Positions 43,905-51,652 of a stretch of DNA of 64,000 bases are shown here, piece after piece (within the stretch, counting starts at the first letter, position 1; each line of letters begins with the position of its first letter). The DNA lies in NCBI GenBank assembly GCA_030604735.1, contig JAUVVG010000015.1, positions 1-64,000 of the forward strand, read 5' to 3'. The DNA is from Azoarcus sp. Lineage in GTDB: Bacteria; Pseudomonadota; Gammaproteobacteria; Burkholderiales; Rhodocyclaceae. The notes under the pieces were generated by a model, which ran no database searches, was not told the DNA's origin, and was given only the letters and a program-made list of their open reading frames with translations. The translations under genes were made by a program, and so were the position numbers.

Positions 43905-44875
43905 GCACCGCTCTGCCCAACCTGCACTTCCATGATCTCGGTCCGCCGGTCGAGGATTTCCGGGCCGCCGTGATCGAGGGTCTGGCGGTCAAGCCGCGGC
44001 GGCTGTCACCCAAGTTTTTCTACGATGCGAACGGGTCGGCCCTCTTCGACCAGATCACCGCATTGCCCGAGTACTACCCGACCCGAACCGAAATCGCATT
44101 GCTACGTGGCCATGGTCGGGCCATCGCCGACTGGCTTGGACATGACGGCCTGCTGATCGAGCTCGGCAGTGGCAGCGAAACCAAGATAGGCGTCCTGCTC
44201 GACGCATTGCAGCCTAGCGCCTACATGCCGGTCGACATCTCCGGCCACCACCTGCTCGAATCGTCTCGCCGCATCGCGGCCCGCCATCCCGGACTTGCGG
44301 TACATGCGGTGTGTGCGGATTACACCCGCCACTTCCCCGTTCCAGAGGCCGTCGCAAAGCTCGGACGCGCGGCCTTTTATCCCGGCTCTAGCATCGGCAA
44401 TTTCGAACCCGACGCGGCCCGCACGCTGCTCGGCCGCGTCGCCGCCATCCTGGGGCCGGGCGCGCGCATGCTGATAGGCGTCGACCTCCAAAAGGATGTC
44501 GTCCGACTCGCAGCGGCCTATAACGACGTGCAAGGCATCACCGCCCGCTTCAACCTCAACCTGTTGCACCGCATCCGGCGCGAGCTGGGGGCGGAAGTCG
44601 AGATCGACGCGTTCCGTCATCACGCGGCCTACGATCCGGCACTCGGCCGTATCGAGATGCACCTGATCGCGACCCGGCCGACGCGGATCCGGCTCGACGG
44701 ACTAGACTTCCGCTTCGAGCCCGGCGATGGCATCCACACCGAGAATTCCTACAAGTACTCGGTCGCGGATTTCCAGGCCCTCGCGAGCGATGCCGGCTGG
44801 GATTGCACCCATGTCTGGCAGGACGACGAGGCCTTGTTCAGCCTTCACGGACTGACGGTCGGTCCGGCGCGATAA
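43901..44875 (+). CDS. egtD: L-histidine N-alpha-methyltransferase EgtD
   Basis: SAM-dependent enzyme that trimethylates histidine to hercynine, the first step to ergothioneine. From the TTG at 43901 it has 324 residues: LSPKFFYDANGSALFDQIT, SAM site LIELGSGSETKIGVLL, FYPGSSIGNFEP, FNLNLLHRIRREL and IHTENSYKYS. The TTG overlaps the egtB stop (TTGA) and has GGAGA seven bases upstream, so translation is coupled; an upstream in-frame run is not homologous. EgtC and EgtE are not in the window, but EgtB using cysteine or other C-S lyases could complete the pathway. Confidence 0.92.
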   Translation: MSTALPNLHFHDLGPPVEDFRAAVIEGLAVKPRRLSPKFFYDANGSALFDQITALPEYYPTRTEIALLRGHGRAIADWLGHDGLLIELGSGSETKIGVLLDALQPSAYMPVDISGHHLLESSRRIAARHPGLAVHAVCADYTRHFPVPEAVAKLGRAAFYPGSSIGNFEPDAARTLLGRVAAILGPGARMLIGVDLQKDVVRLAAAYNDVQGITARFNLNLLHRIRRELGAEVEIDAFRHHAAYDPALGRIEMHLIATRPTRIRLDGLDFRFEPGDGIHTENSYKYSVADFQALASDAGWDCTHVWQDDEALFSLHGLTVGPAR

Positions 44876-45280
44876 GGCTACAAACCGGCAGGCAGGTTGG
44901 AAAGCAGCGCAGAGACGGAGAAGTGCCCGGAAGGAAACCGGTTTGCGTGACTTTTCGCACACCCAATATCTCGGCCAGGTCGGCTGATCGCACCGGCGAC
45001 CGGTTCGCGATTGACCGGGACCGGTCGTCATGCGAACCTCACTTCCCAACGCGTACGCTCAATCGATGATCAGATCCCATACACACCCGGCCCAGAGCGA
45101 TGCTCGGGCAGGCCAGCCAAGCCGTGACCGCCGCTCGTCGGTGGGATGCGCGACGGCCGTCTGCGCGACAGTCACCCGCGACGACGCGCTGTCCCGGGTT
45201 GTCGGCCATGTGGCGCGCGGTGGAGCTTCCGACCCTAGCCCAGCTCACGAAGTGCCCCCCCGAGTTGACCGAGGGTGCAG
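44876..45280. other. Intergenic region, no gene recognised
   Basis: About 400 bp between egtD and the solute-binding protein operon. Short open frames here lack homology I recognise and have no convincing start. Several GACCGG/CCGGTC palindromic words are present near 44990-45030, but no terminator, riboswitch or clear promoter stands out. It must contain the promoter of the downstream operon. Confidence 0.5.
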
Positions 45281-46201
45281 ATGATTCGACGCTGCCGGTG
45301 GCTCATCGGCCTCTTTCTGTTGACCTGTCAGCTCGGCATCGTCCATGCACTCGAGGTCGGGCTGCTGTTGTCGCGCAATGCCGGCGCGGACCTGGAGGTC
45401 GCCGAAACCATAGGGCGATTCGCAAGCAACGGCGGGAGCGAACATTCGATCACCCTGGTCGGGAGCATGGAGCGGGGAATCGATCCAGCGCTTCTGGCCC
45501 GCGCCGACCTGGTGGTCGCCATCGGAGTCGCCGCAGCAAACCACATGGCAAGGCAGGCAGACAAACCCACGATGGCGGTTCTGGTGAGCCGACAGCAGTT
45601 CGCCGCGGTGCATCGCGATCATCCAGGCGCGAATCTGTCCGCGATCGTGCTCGATCACCCGCCTGAACGTCAGATCGCGCTGGCCCGCGCCATCCTGCCA
45701 GAGCTTCGCCGCCTCGGCATCGTCGTCGGCCCGGACGGCGCAGCGATGGCGGAAACCTACCTGGACGCCGCGTCGTCTGAGCGCATCGCCCTCCAGGTCC
45801 GCAACATCTTTGGTAGCAACGAGTTGCTGCCCACCCTGGAGAAGCTCCTGCAGGTGACCGACATGATCATGGTATTGCCCGACCCGATGACCGCTCAGGC
45901 CGGCGCGATCCGCTCCATACTGCTCTCCAGCTATCGCACACGGCGTCCAGTCCTGGCCTATTCACAAGCCTATGTCGAGGCCGGCGCACTCGCTGCGATC
46001 TTCAGCACGCCTCGTGATATCGGACGCGATGTCACGCACTGGCTGAACCAGCTCGCTGAGCCTTTGGTCACGCCCGGCAGCATGCTGCCGCCGACCCATT
46101 TCGGCATCGCGATCAATCGTCGGGTCGCGCGCGTGCTGAATCTCGACATCGTCGACGACCAGACCATCCTGTCGCGCATCTCGGCCGGAGCCGCGCCATG
46201 A
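45281..46201 (+). CDS. TrpX/COG2984-type periplasmic solute-binding protein
   Basis: A 306-residue exported protein from the ATG at 45281 (GAGG upstream; a GTG at 45275 is also in frame). Signal peptide MIRRCRWLIGLFLLTCQLGIVHA, then a type I periplasmic-binding fold: VGLLLSRNAG, DLVVAIGVAAANHM, LRRLGIVVGPDGAAMAETY and the family-typical C-terminal half PVLAYSQAYVEAGALAAIFSTPRDIG...INRRVARVLNL. It resembles ABC_sub_bind (PF04392) proteins. No permease or ATPase gene follows; instead it overlaps a GGDEF gene by ATGA. I infer a sensory receptor role comparable to the NspS-MbaA arrangement of Vibrio. The ligand is unknown. Confidence 0.85.
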   Translation: MIRRCRWLIGLFLLTCQLGIVHALEVGLLLSRNAGADLEVAETIGRFASNGGSEHSITLVGSMERGIDPALLARADLVVAIGVAAANHMARQADKPTMAVLVSRQQFAAVHRDHPGANLSAIVLDHPPERQIALARAILPELRRLGIVVGPDGAAMAETYLDAASSERIALQVRNIFGSNELLPTLEKLLQVTDMIMVLPDPMTAQAGAIRSILLSSYRTRRPVLAYSQAYVEAGALAAIFSTPRDIGRDVTHWLNQLAEPLVTPGSMLPPTHFGIAINRRVARVLNLDIVDDQTILSRISAGAAP

Positions 46202-48369
46202 TCTCACTCTACCGTTTGAGCCTGAAACACCGGCTGTTGCTGGTCGTGCTCATTCCTGCGGCGCTGCTGGCAGTCGGTATCGCCGGGCTGTTCATGGCGC
46301 GCAGCACCGACGCGGCCAACGACGCGCTACAACAGCGTGCCCTGGCAATCGTCAGCTTCCTCGCGCCGGCCGCCGAGTACGGCGTGATCTCGGGCAACCG
46401 CAACAACTTGATGAGCCTGACCCAGGCCGTACTCGACCAGCGCAACGTCACCGCGGTCACCATCCACGACGAAACCGGTGATTTGCTGGCCTACGGCGGC
46501 CACCCCAAGCACATCCTGAACGACGCTCACCATCGGCTTGGCCACCTCGACCAGGCACGCATCGAGATCACCGACCAGGACCGGCTGGTCGCGTCCGCCC
46601 CGGTCCGGATCGCCCCGCTGCAACTGAGCGATCCATTCGCGGTGAACGAGGACGCCCCCGCTGGCGAGGAGGACCGGCCGATCGGGTGGGTGCATATCGA
46701 ACTCGACACCAGCGAGCTCGAGTCACACAAGCGCGAGATCGTATTCACGACGCTTTTCTTCGTGCTGACAGGCCTGGCACTGACCACCGTGCTCGCGGTC
46801 CGGCTCGCCAAGTCGGTGGACCGCCCGGTCGGGCGACTGGTGAGCGCGGTTCGCAGAATGTCGGAGGGCGAACTGGGCATCATGATTCCGGAACAGGCCG
46901 GCAGCGAGGAGTTGCGGACGCTGGAGCACGGTTTCAACAAGATGTCCCGCTCGATTGCCGACGCGCATCACACTCTGCAGGCACGGGTGGACGAAGCGAC
47001 CGCCCAGCTCGCTCACCAGGCGATGCACGATCCGCTCACCGGCCTGCCGAATCGCCGCGCATTCGAGCAAGCGCTAGAGGCAACCCTGGCCGCATCGCGC
47101 CGTTCCGGCGACCAGGGCGCGCTGTGCTTCATGGACCTGGATCGCTTCAAGATCGTCAACGACACCTGCGGCCATGCCGCCGGCGACGAGCTGCTGCGCC
47201 GGATCACCGCGCTGATCCGGCAACGGCTGCGTGTGGAAGACCTGATCGCGCGGATCGGCGGGGACGAGTTCGCGCTGATCCTGCGTGGCTGCGACGCGGA
47301 CGAAGCCAGGGGCATCGCCGAAAGTCTGCGCGAGGCGATCGCCGCCTTCCGCTTCAAGTGGGAAGGCCGGCGCTTCAGCATCGGCGCCAGCATCGGACTG
47401 GTGCGGCTGGACGGCTCGCTCGCGACCACTTCCGATGTGCTGGTCGCCGCGGACCTCGCCTGCTATGCCGCCAAGAAGGGCGGGCGCAACCGGGTCATGA
47501 TGCACGATTCGGCGCGGGTGGCGGGCCGGCGCAGCACCGACCCCAGGGGGTTCGGCCACGACGATCATGCCGATCTGCTCGCGGACGAGCATCTGCATAT
47601 TCACCGACAGACGATCCACCCCTTGCAGCCCGGCCACCAAGGTCCGCAGCTGGTCGAGATCTTCCTCCGTATCGACGACGGCCAGGGCGGTTATCTCAAG
47701 ACCGGCGAGCAACTCGCCAGCATCGAATCGGACGAACGTGCGATCGAAATCGACCTGTGGGTCGCCAACCAGGTCTGCCGCCACTACGCCCCGGCGGGTG
47801 ACGATGTGGCCGACACCTGTTTTTCGCTGAATCTGGGCCGCGCTTCGCTGATGGCGGGCAAGCACTATCTTGTCGGGCTGCAGGAGACGATGAGCAAGTA
47901 CCGGATCAACCCAGACCGGATCATGCTCGAGTTTCGTGCCGCCGTGGCAGAGCAGGCGCCGGCCGAACTCGAGCTATTCGCCACCGCGGCACGTGCCCTC
48001 GGCTGCCGCGTCGCGATCGAGCAACTGGACGGCAGCTCGGCCGGCCTGCTCAACAGTTTCGCCCCGGACTATGTGAAGATCAGCATGAAGTCCCTGATCG
48101 AAGCCTACGGCCTGGAGGCCGGTTGCAACCTGGCACAGGCCCTGTGCGGGATGGCCAAAGCCTTGTCTATCCGCAGCGTCGCGTCCGAGGTCGAAGATCC
48201 GCTGTTGCGCGGCTCCTTGCAAGATTACGGATTCGACTTCGCCCAGGGCGATGCGATATCGTCTTCGATCCCATTGGACGACCCGGGCGTCGAGACAGGC
48301 GAGCCCCCCGAGCCGGACACGGGCGCCGCCCACGACGTTTCACCCAAAGATCAGGAGCACAAGGAATGA
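46198..48369 (+). CDS. Membrane GGDEF protein with CHASE8-like sensor, HAMP and degenerate EAL
   Basis: A 723-residue inner-membrane protein: helix about 11-33, periplasmic CHASE8-like domain about 35-178, helix about 180-202, HAMP about 203-255, GGDEF about 275-440, EAL-like 465-690. The GGDEF motif is intact (IGGDEF) with an RxxD inhibitory site (RVED) at the right spacing, so it should be an active, feedback-inhibited diguanylate cyclase. The EAL domain lacks EALLR (EIFLRI instead) and the DDFG metal site (IEQLDG), so it is probably a non-catalytic regulatory or binding domain. ATGA overlaps link it to the upstream binding protein and the downstream FixH-like gene. Layout resembles YfiN/TpbB plus an EAL-like tail. 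Confidence 0.92.
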   Translation: MISLYRLSLKHRLLLVVLIPAALLAVGIAGLFMARSTDAANDALQQRALAIVSFLAPAAEYGVISGNRNNLMSLTQAVLDQRNVTAVTIHDETGDLLAYGGHPKHILNDAHHRLGHLDQARIEITDQDRLVASAPVRIAPLQLSDPFAVNEDAPAGEEDRPIGWVHIELDTSELESHKREIVFTTLFFVLTGLALTTVLAVRLAKSVDRPVGRLVSAVRRMSEGELGIMIPEQAGSEELRTLEHGFNKMSRSIADAHHTLQARVDEATAQLAHQAMHDPLTGLPNRRAFEQALEATLAASRRSGDQGALCFMDLDRFKIVNDTCGHAAGDELLRRITALIRQRLRVEDLIARIGGDEFALILRGCDADEARGIAESLREAIAAFRFKWEGRRFSIGASIGLVRLDGSLATTSDVLVAADLACYAAKKGGRNRVMMHDSARVAGRRSTDPRGFGHDDHADLLADEHLHIHRQTIHPLQPGHQGPQLVEIFLRIDDGQGGYLKTGEQLASIESDERAIEIDLWVANQVCRHYAPAGDDVADTCFSLNLGRASLMAGKHYLVGLQETMSKYRINPDRIMLEFRAAVAEQAPAELELFATAARALGCRVAIEQLDGSSAGLLNSFAPDYVKISMKSLIEAYGLEAGCNLAQALCGMAKALSIRSVASEVEDPLLRGSLQDYGFDFAQGDAISSSIPLDDPGVETGEPPEPDTGAAHDVSPKDQEHKE

Positions 48370-48884
48370 ATTCACCGGAAACCGGACGATCCGCCACCAC
48401 CGGTTCCAGGCAGGATAAGCCCGCCGCCACCCAGGCCAGGCTGATCGCGAGCATTGTCGGCGGGCTGTTTCTACTGCTCATCGTCGGCTTCGTCGCGATG
48501 GTGTTCTTCGTCCAGGACGAAGTGCGCTTGAACGCGGTCGGCCCGATCGCCCCGGCGCCTGGCGCCGAACGGGGCGGGCTGGTGTTCCAGGGCACCGCGA
48601 ACATCTGGGAAGTGCGCGGACGCATGACCATCGATAGCGGACACAACGTACGCTTCGCCTTCGACCTGGTCGGCCCGACCGGCCAACCGGCGCCGCCCTC
48701 GCTGGACCTGAAACTGAGCGTGGACATGCCCGATCGCGACATGCCGGCCCGACCGCTTCCACTCACGCGCACCGGCATTGGCAGCTATGTGGCGATCGCC
48801 TCGGCGCTACCGCCTGGCCGCTGGCGGCTCAGGATGGACTTTCCCGAGATCGACGGCGTTTTCCTGTTCGATGTCGATGACTGA
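48366..48884 (+). CDS. FixH/YtkA-like membrane-anchored protein
   Basis: A 172-residue protein from an ATG that overlaps the preceding stop as ATGA. It has a single membrane helix (about 27-50, ASIVGGLFLLLIVGFVAMVFF) with the bulk of the protein in the periplasm: a beta-sandwich-like region with DLVGPTGQPAPP, LKLSVDMPDRDMPARPLPLTRTG and LPPGRWRLRMDF, the pattern of FixH/YtkA-type domains. FixH is associated with cytochrome cbb3 assembly and YtkA with metal or envelope functions; here the context is a c-di-GMP sensory operon, so its role is open. Confidence 0.72.
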   Translation: MNSPETGRSATTGSRQDKPAATQARLIASIVGGLFLLLIVGFVAMVFFVQDEVRLNAVGPIAPAPGAERGGLVFQGTANIWEVRGRMTIDSGHNVRFAFDLVGPTGQPAPPSLDLKLSVDMPDRDMPARPLPLTRTGIGSYVAIASALPPGRWRLRMDFPEIDGVFLFDVDD

Positions 48885-48923
48885 CTTTGATGCGGAAGGA
48901 GGTCGATTTCGCTCCATCCGGAC

Positions 48924-49250
48924 TCAGTTGCGATCCATCGCCCGCCGCATCATCAGCGCGACTTCCGGTACATGCGCACGCGCATCGAGTGCCACACCGA
49001 TCGCGCCCCCCTCGTGTGGCATGCACAGAACCGTCAGCGTCTTTCCCTGCACGGTCGCCTGATGAAAATCGTTGGCCGCCACCGAGCCACGCAAGGCCCG
49101 GGTCGCTCTCAGAAAACACCCCAGCACCTGTGTGACCGAATCGATTTCCGCACCTTCACGGATGACGACATCCCCTTTCTCGGTGCATAACGCGAGCCCC
49201 AGCACGCTGGGCGCCTCGAGAATCCGTTGCAATGCTGCTTCCTTGGCCAC
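48924..49250 (-). CDS. Roadblock/LC7-like small protein
   Basis: A 108-residue cytoplasmic protein starting with GTG at 49250 (ribosome site AGGAG). The pattern of helix, LGLALCTEKGDVVIREG, helix, VQGKTLTVLCMPHEGGAIGVALDARAH, helix resembles the roadblock/LC7 fold that often acts with small GTPases or as a regulatory dimer (for example MglB). No MglA-like GTPase is in the window. The assignment is by pattern, not by strong motif. It converges with the FixH-like gene and has a sigma-54-like promoter upstream. Confidence 0.55.
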   Translation of the reverse strand: MAKEAALQRILEAPSVLGLALCTEKGDVVIREGAEIDSVTQVLGCFLRATRALRGSVAANDFHQATVQGKTLTVLCMPHEGGAIGVALDARAHVPEVALMMRRAMDRN

Positions 49251-49289
49251 ACCCGTCTCCTCTTGTCATTGTGGTATACCCGCGACTAT

Positions 49290-49304
49290 GCAGCTTGCGT
49301 GCCA
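49290..49304 (-). promoter_or_regulatory. Sigma-54-like promoter of the roadblock-like gene
   Basis: On the minus strand TGGCAC (49304-49299), GCAAG, CTGC (49293-49290), followed by AT. It has the same CTGC -12 form as the porin promoter at 11652. The transcript would start near 49279, leaving about 29 bases before the GTG at 49250. A symmetrical GCACTG-CAA-CAGTGC lies about 145 bp upstream (49447-49461) at enhancer distance. Confidence 0.45.
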
Positions 49305-49692
49305 GTTTCAACATCTGGCGGGCACCCTGCCGACACATGCTCGCCACCCGTCTTGTCCCTGCCAGGAAAACAGGTAATTCGGCGATCACGACCACCTCGA
49401 CAGAGGGAATTCGGCAGCGGCAACCCCAGCGCAAGAAAGGTTTCTTGCACTGCAACAGTGCGAAGCTCCGACATCCGGGTCACGATCGGGTGCATACCGG
49501 CAAAGCCAACGCCGGGGCCGAGTCCCTGGCAGACTTCGCGACAAGGTATTCGCGCCTCCGCAAGAACCGAATCCCGCGCCAGGTTACAAACCTCTGGGGC
49601 GATTGATTCCGCGAGGATGCGGTAACGTCTCGACGCCCACTGACCCCTTCTCCCTGTTACCCGGCCCCCTCTTGCGCCATCAATCCCCGATC
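49305..49692. other. Intergenic region, no gene recognised
   Basis: Between the roadblock-like gene promoter and the DUF3750 gene. Several overlapping open frames on both strands lack homology and good ribosome sites. Apart from the GCACTG-CAA-CAGTGC dyad at 49447-49461, nothing stands out. Confidence 0.5.
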
Positions 49693-50466
49693 ATGAAAAT
49701 TCTGCTGCGCTGCCTGCTCATCGTCGTCCTGATCTACTTCCTGCCGCTAGGCTATGCGGTCACCGCCCATTACGCGGACAGCGACCAGGCCACCGACTGG
49801 CGCACCGCGCGGCGGGACAGCGCCGGCCTCGCACCCGACCCGGCCTTTACCGACGAAGCGGTGATCCAGGTCTACGCCGCCCGCGCCTTCCGCTGGCGTG
49901 GTGCCTTCGGCGTGCATACCTGGATTGCGGCCAAGCCGCGTGGTGCCAGCAGCTACACCCGCTTCGAAGTGGTCGGCTTCGGCGTCGGACGCGGTGGCCG
50001 CGCGGTGCGGGTCCAGGCCGGCGGCATCGCGGATGGCTACTGGTACGGCGCGGAGCCAAGCCTGTTGCGCGAGCTGCGCGGCGGCGAGGAGGTCGACGCC
50101 CTGATCGCAAGGCTGCACCAGGCGGCAGCCGAGTATCCGTATGATGACCAGTACCGTGTCTGGCCGGGACCGAACAGCAACACCTTCATCGCCTATCTCG
50201 GCCGGGCCGTGCCCGAGCTACGCCTGGACCTGCCGCCGACCGCGATCGGCAAGGACTACCTCCCGCAAGGCGCTGTCTTCGCCCGCCCACCGAGTGGCCA
50301 GGGCATGCAGGCCTCGCTGGGCGGCCTGCTCGGCTTCATCGTCTCGCCGCAGGAAGGTGTGGAGCTCAACCTGCTTGGGCTGAGCGCCGGCATCGACTTC
50401 CACCCGCCGGCCATCAAACTGCCCGGCGTAGGCCGGGTCGGGGTGGCCGAGCAAGCACAACATTGA
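49693..50466 (+). CDS. DUF3750 family protein, membrane-anchored
   Basis: A 257-residue protein from the ATG at 49693 with an N-terminal hydrophobic segment (ILLRCLLIVVLIYFLPLGYAV) acting as signal or anchor and a globular part with YAARAFRWRGAFGVHTWIAAK, EVVGFGVGRGG, YPYDDQYRVWPGPNSNTFIAYL and a C-terminal VGVAE. This matches the DUF3750 family, which has no assigned function. The conserved His, Asn and Arg in HTWIA and GPNSNT suggest a hydrolase or transferase fold, but I cannot assign an activity. Confidence 0.78.
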   Translation: MKILLRCLLIVVLIYFLPLGYAVTAHYADSDQATDWRTARRDSAGLAPDPAFTDEAVIQVYAARAFRWRGAFGVHTWIAAKPRGASSYTRFEVVGFGVGRGGRAVRVQAGGIADGYWYGAEPSLLRELRGGEEVDALIARLHQAAAEYPYDDQYRVWPGPNSNTFIAYLGRAVPELRLDLPPTAIGKDYLPQGAVFARPPSGQGMQASLGGLLGFIVSPQEGVELNLLGLSAGIDFHPPAIKLPGVGRVGVAEQAQH

Positions 50467-50760
50467 CGACAGATCTTCTGGCAGGTCGCTGAACCCGCTC
50501 GGCACTGTCGGTCACCCGCCTTCGAACCAAGGCGTGCATTCTCCGGATCGACCTCCTTGCGCCGCAGCGCATCATCCGCGGCGATCGAAGGAACGGACGC
50601 GCGTCGGGGGCAGACTCACGCCAGCATGGTCTGCCATGCAAGCGGTCGGCATGCTCCCGATTCGCCCTCGCCCCCCTGCTCCCGGGACATCTAGACGATG
50701 CGGGCACGTACTGGCGCCTTCTTCAACGGCGCCACAGGCTTCGTGTCCGCCGGCTCATTC
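50467..50760. other. Intergenic region upstream of ahpC, no gene recognised
   Basis: About 290 bp after the DUF3750 gene with no homology, followed by the ahpC control region. Short open frames are not supported. Confidence 0.5.
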
Positions 50761-50777
50761 GATACCTTTTATTTATC
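50761..50777. promoter_or_regulatory. Possible OxyR-type site upstream of ahpC
   Basis: GATAC-CTTTTAT-TTATC fits the 5-7-5 spacing of GATAG-N7-CTATC OxyR half-operators with two mismatches. It lies about 20 bp upstream of the ahpC -35 box, where an OxyR activator would bind. Confidence is limited because the match is partial. Confidence 0.35.
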
Positions 50778-50798
50778 GACACGATTTTTTGAATTCAT

Positions 50799-50827
50799 TT
50801 CACCAATAGTCAGCGCCCCGGTATGAT
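50799..50827 (+). promoter_or_regulatory. ahpC: Probable sigma-70 promoter of ahpC
   Basis: TTCACC (50799-50804), 17-bp spacer, TATGAT (50822-50827). The -10 matches five of six consensus bases. The transcript would start near 50834, leaving about 50 bases before the ATG with its AAAGGAG ribosome site. Confidence 0.6.
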
Positions 50828-50884
50828 GCAACGCATCAAACGATTTTTCACGTTTGTTCAACCGAAACCTCAAAGGAGTACAGC

Positions 50885-51451
50885 ATGAGCAACCTGATCA
50901 ACACCCACGTCCAGCCGTTCAAGGCCAACGCTTTCCACAACGGCAAGTTCATCGAAGTCACCGAAGAGAGTCTGAAGGGCAAGTGGTCCGTGCTGATTTT
51001 CATGCCGGCCGCCTTCACCTTCAACTGCCCGACCGAGATCGAAGACGCCGCCGACAACTATGTCGCGTTCCGTGAAGCCGGTGCCGAGGTGTACATCGTC
51101 ACCACCGACACCCACTTCTCGCACAAGGTGTGGCACGAGACCTCGCCGGCGGTCGGCAAGGCCCGTTTCCCGCTGATCGGCGACCCGACCCACCAGCTGA
51201 CCCGCGCCTTCGGCGTGCATATCGAGGAAGAAGGCCTGGCATTGCGTGGCACCTTCGTGATCAACCCGGAAGGCGTGATCAAGACCGTCGAGATCCACGA
51301 CAACGCGATCGCCCGCGACGTGTCCGAGACCCTGCGCAAGCTCAAGGCTGCCAAGTACGTCGCTGCCCACCCGGGTGAAGTGTGCCCGGCCAAGTGGAAG
51401 GAAGGCGAGAAGACCCTGGCTCCGTCGCTGGACCTGGTCGGCAAGATCTGA
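50885..51451 (+). CDS. ahpC: Alkyl hydroperoxide reductase subunit C (2-Cys peroxiredoxin)
   Basis: Reduces hydrogen peroxide and organic peroxides in the cytoplasm. The 188-residue length and sequence match AhpC. Peroxidatic Cys48 is in FTFNCPTEIE and resolving Cys167 in GEVCPAKW, with the active-site Pro and Thr preceding Cys48. It is followed after about 200 bp by ahpF, its reductase, with a hairpin in between. Confidence 0.98.
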   Translation: MSNLINTHVQPFKANAFHNGKFIEVTEESLKGKWSVLIFMPAAFTFNCPTEIEDAADNYVAFREAGAEVYIVTTDTHFSHKVWHETSPAVGKARFPLIGDPTHQLTRAFGVHIEEEGLALRGTFVINPEGVIKTVEIHDNAIARDVSETLRKLKAAKYVAAHPGEVCPAKWKEGEKTLAPSLDLVGKI

Positions 51452-51473
51452 GTTTCGCGCTTCAAGTCGTACC

Positions 51474-51493
51474 GGCCCGGGTTCGCCCGGGCC
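51474..51493 (+). terminator. Stem-loop between ahpC and ahpF
   Basis: GGCCCGGG-TTCG-CCCGGGCC: an eight-pair GC stem with a TTCG tetraloop 23 bp after the ahpC stop. It lacks a T run, so it may attenuate transcription or protect the ahpC message rather than end it completely. Confidence 0.6.
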
Positions 51494-51616
51494 AGCCAAC
51501 GGGTCGGCAAGTCCGGCCCGGCGGCTCATCCAGGAAGATCGTGCGGTGCAATGCAAAGGTCGCGGTCTTGCTGAATGAGTCGATGACGCCATAGAGCGCC
51601 CAACCTCCCCATAACA

Positions 51617-51631
51617 GAAGAATGATTCTCA
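51617..51631. promoter_or_regulatory. Possible Fur-type box upstream of ahpF
   Basis: GAAGAATGATTCTCA matches 13 of 15 positions of the palindromic TGAGAATGATTCTCA form of a Fur box. It lies about 20 bp before the ahpF ATG, next to its AAGGAG ribosome site, an operator-like position. No other support. Confidence 0.35.
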
Positions 51632-51652
51632 CTTAATTTCAAGGAGTCCGCC

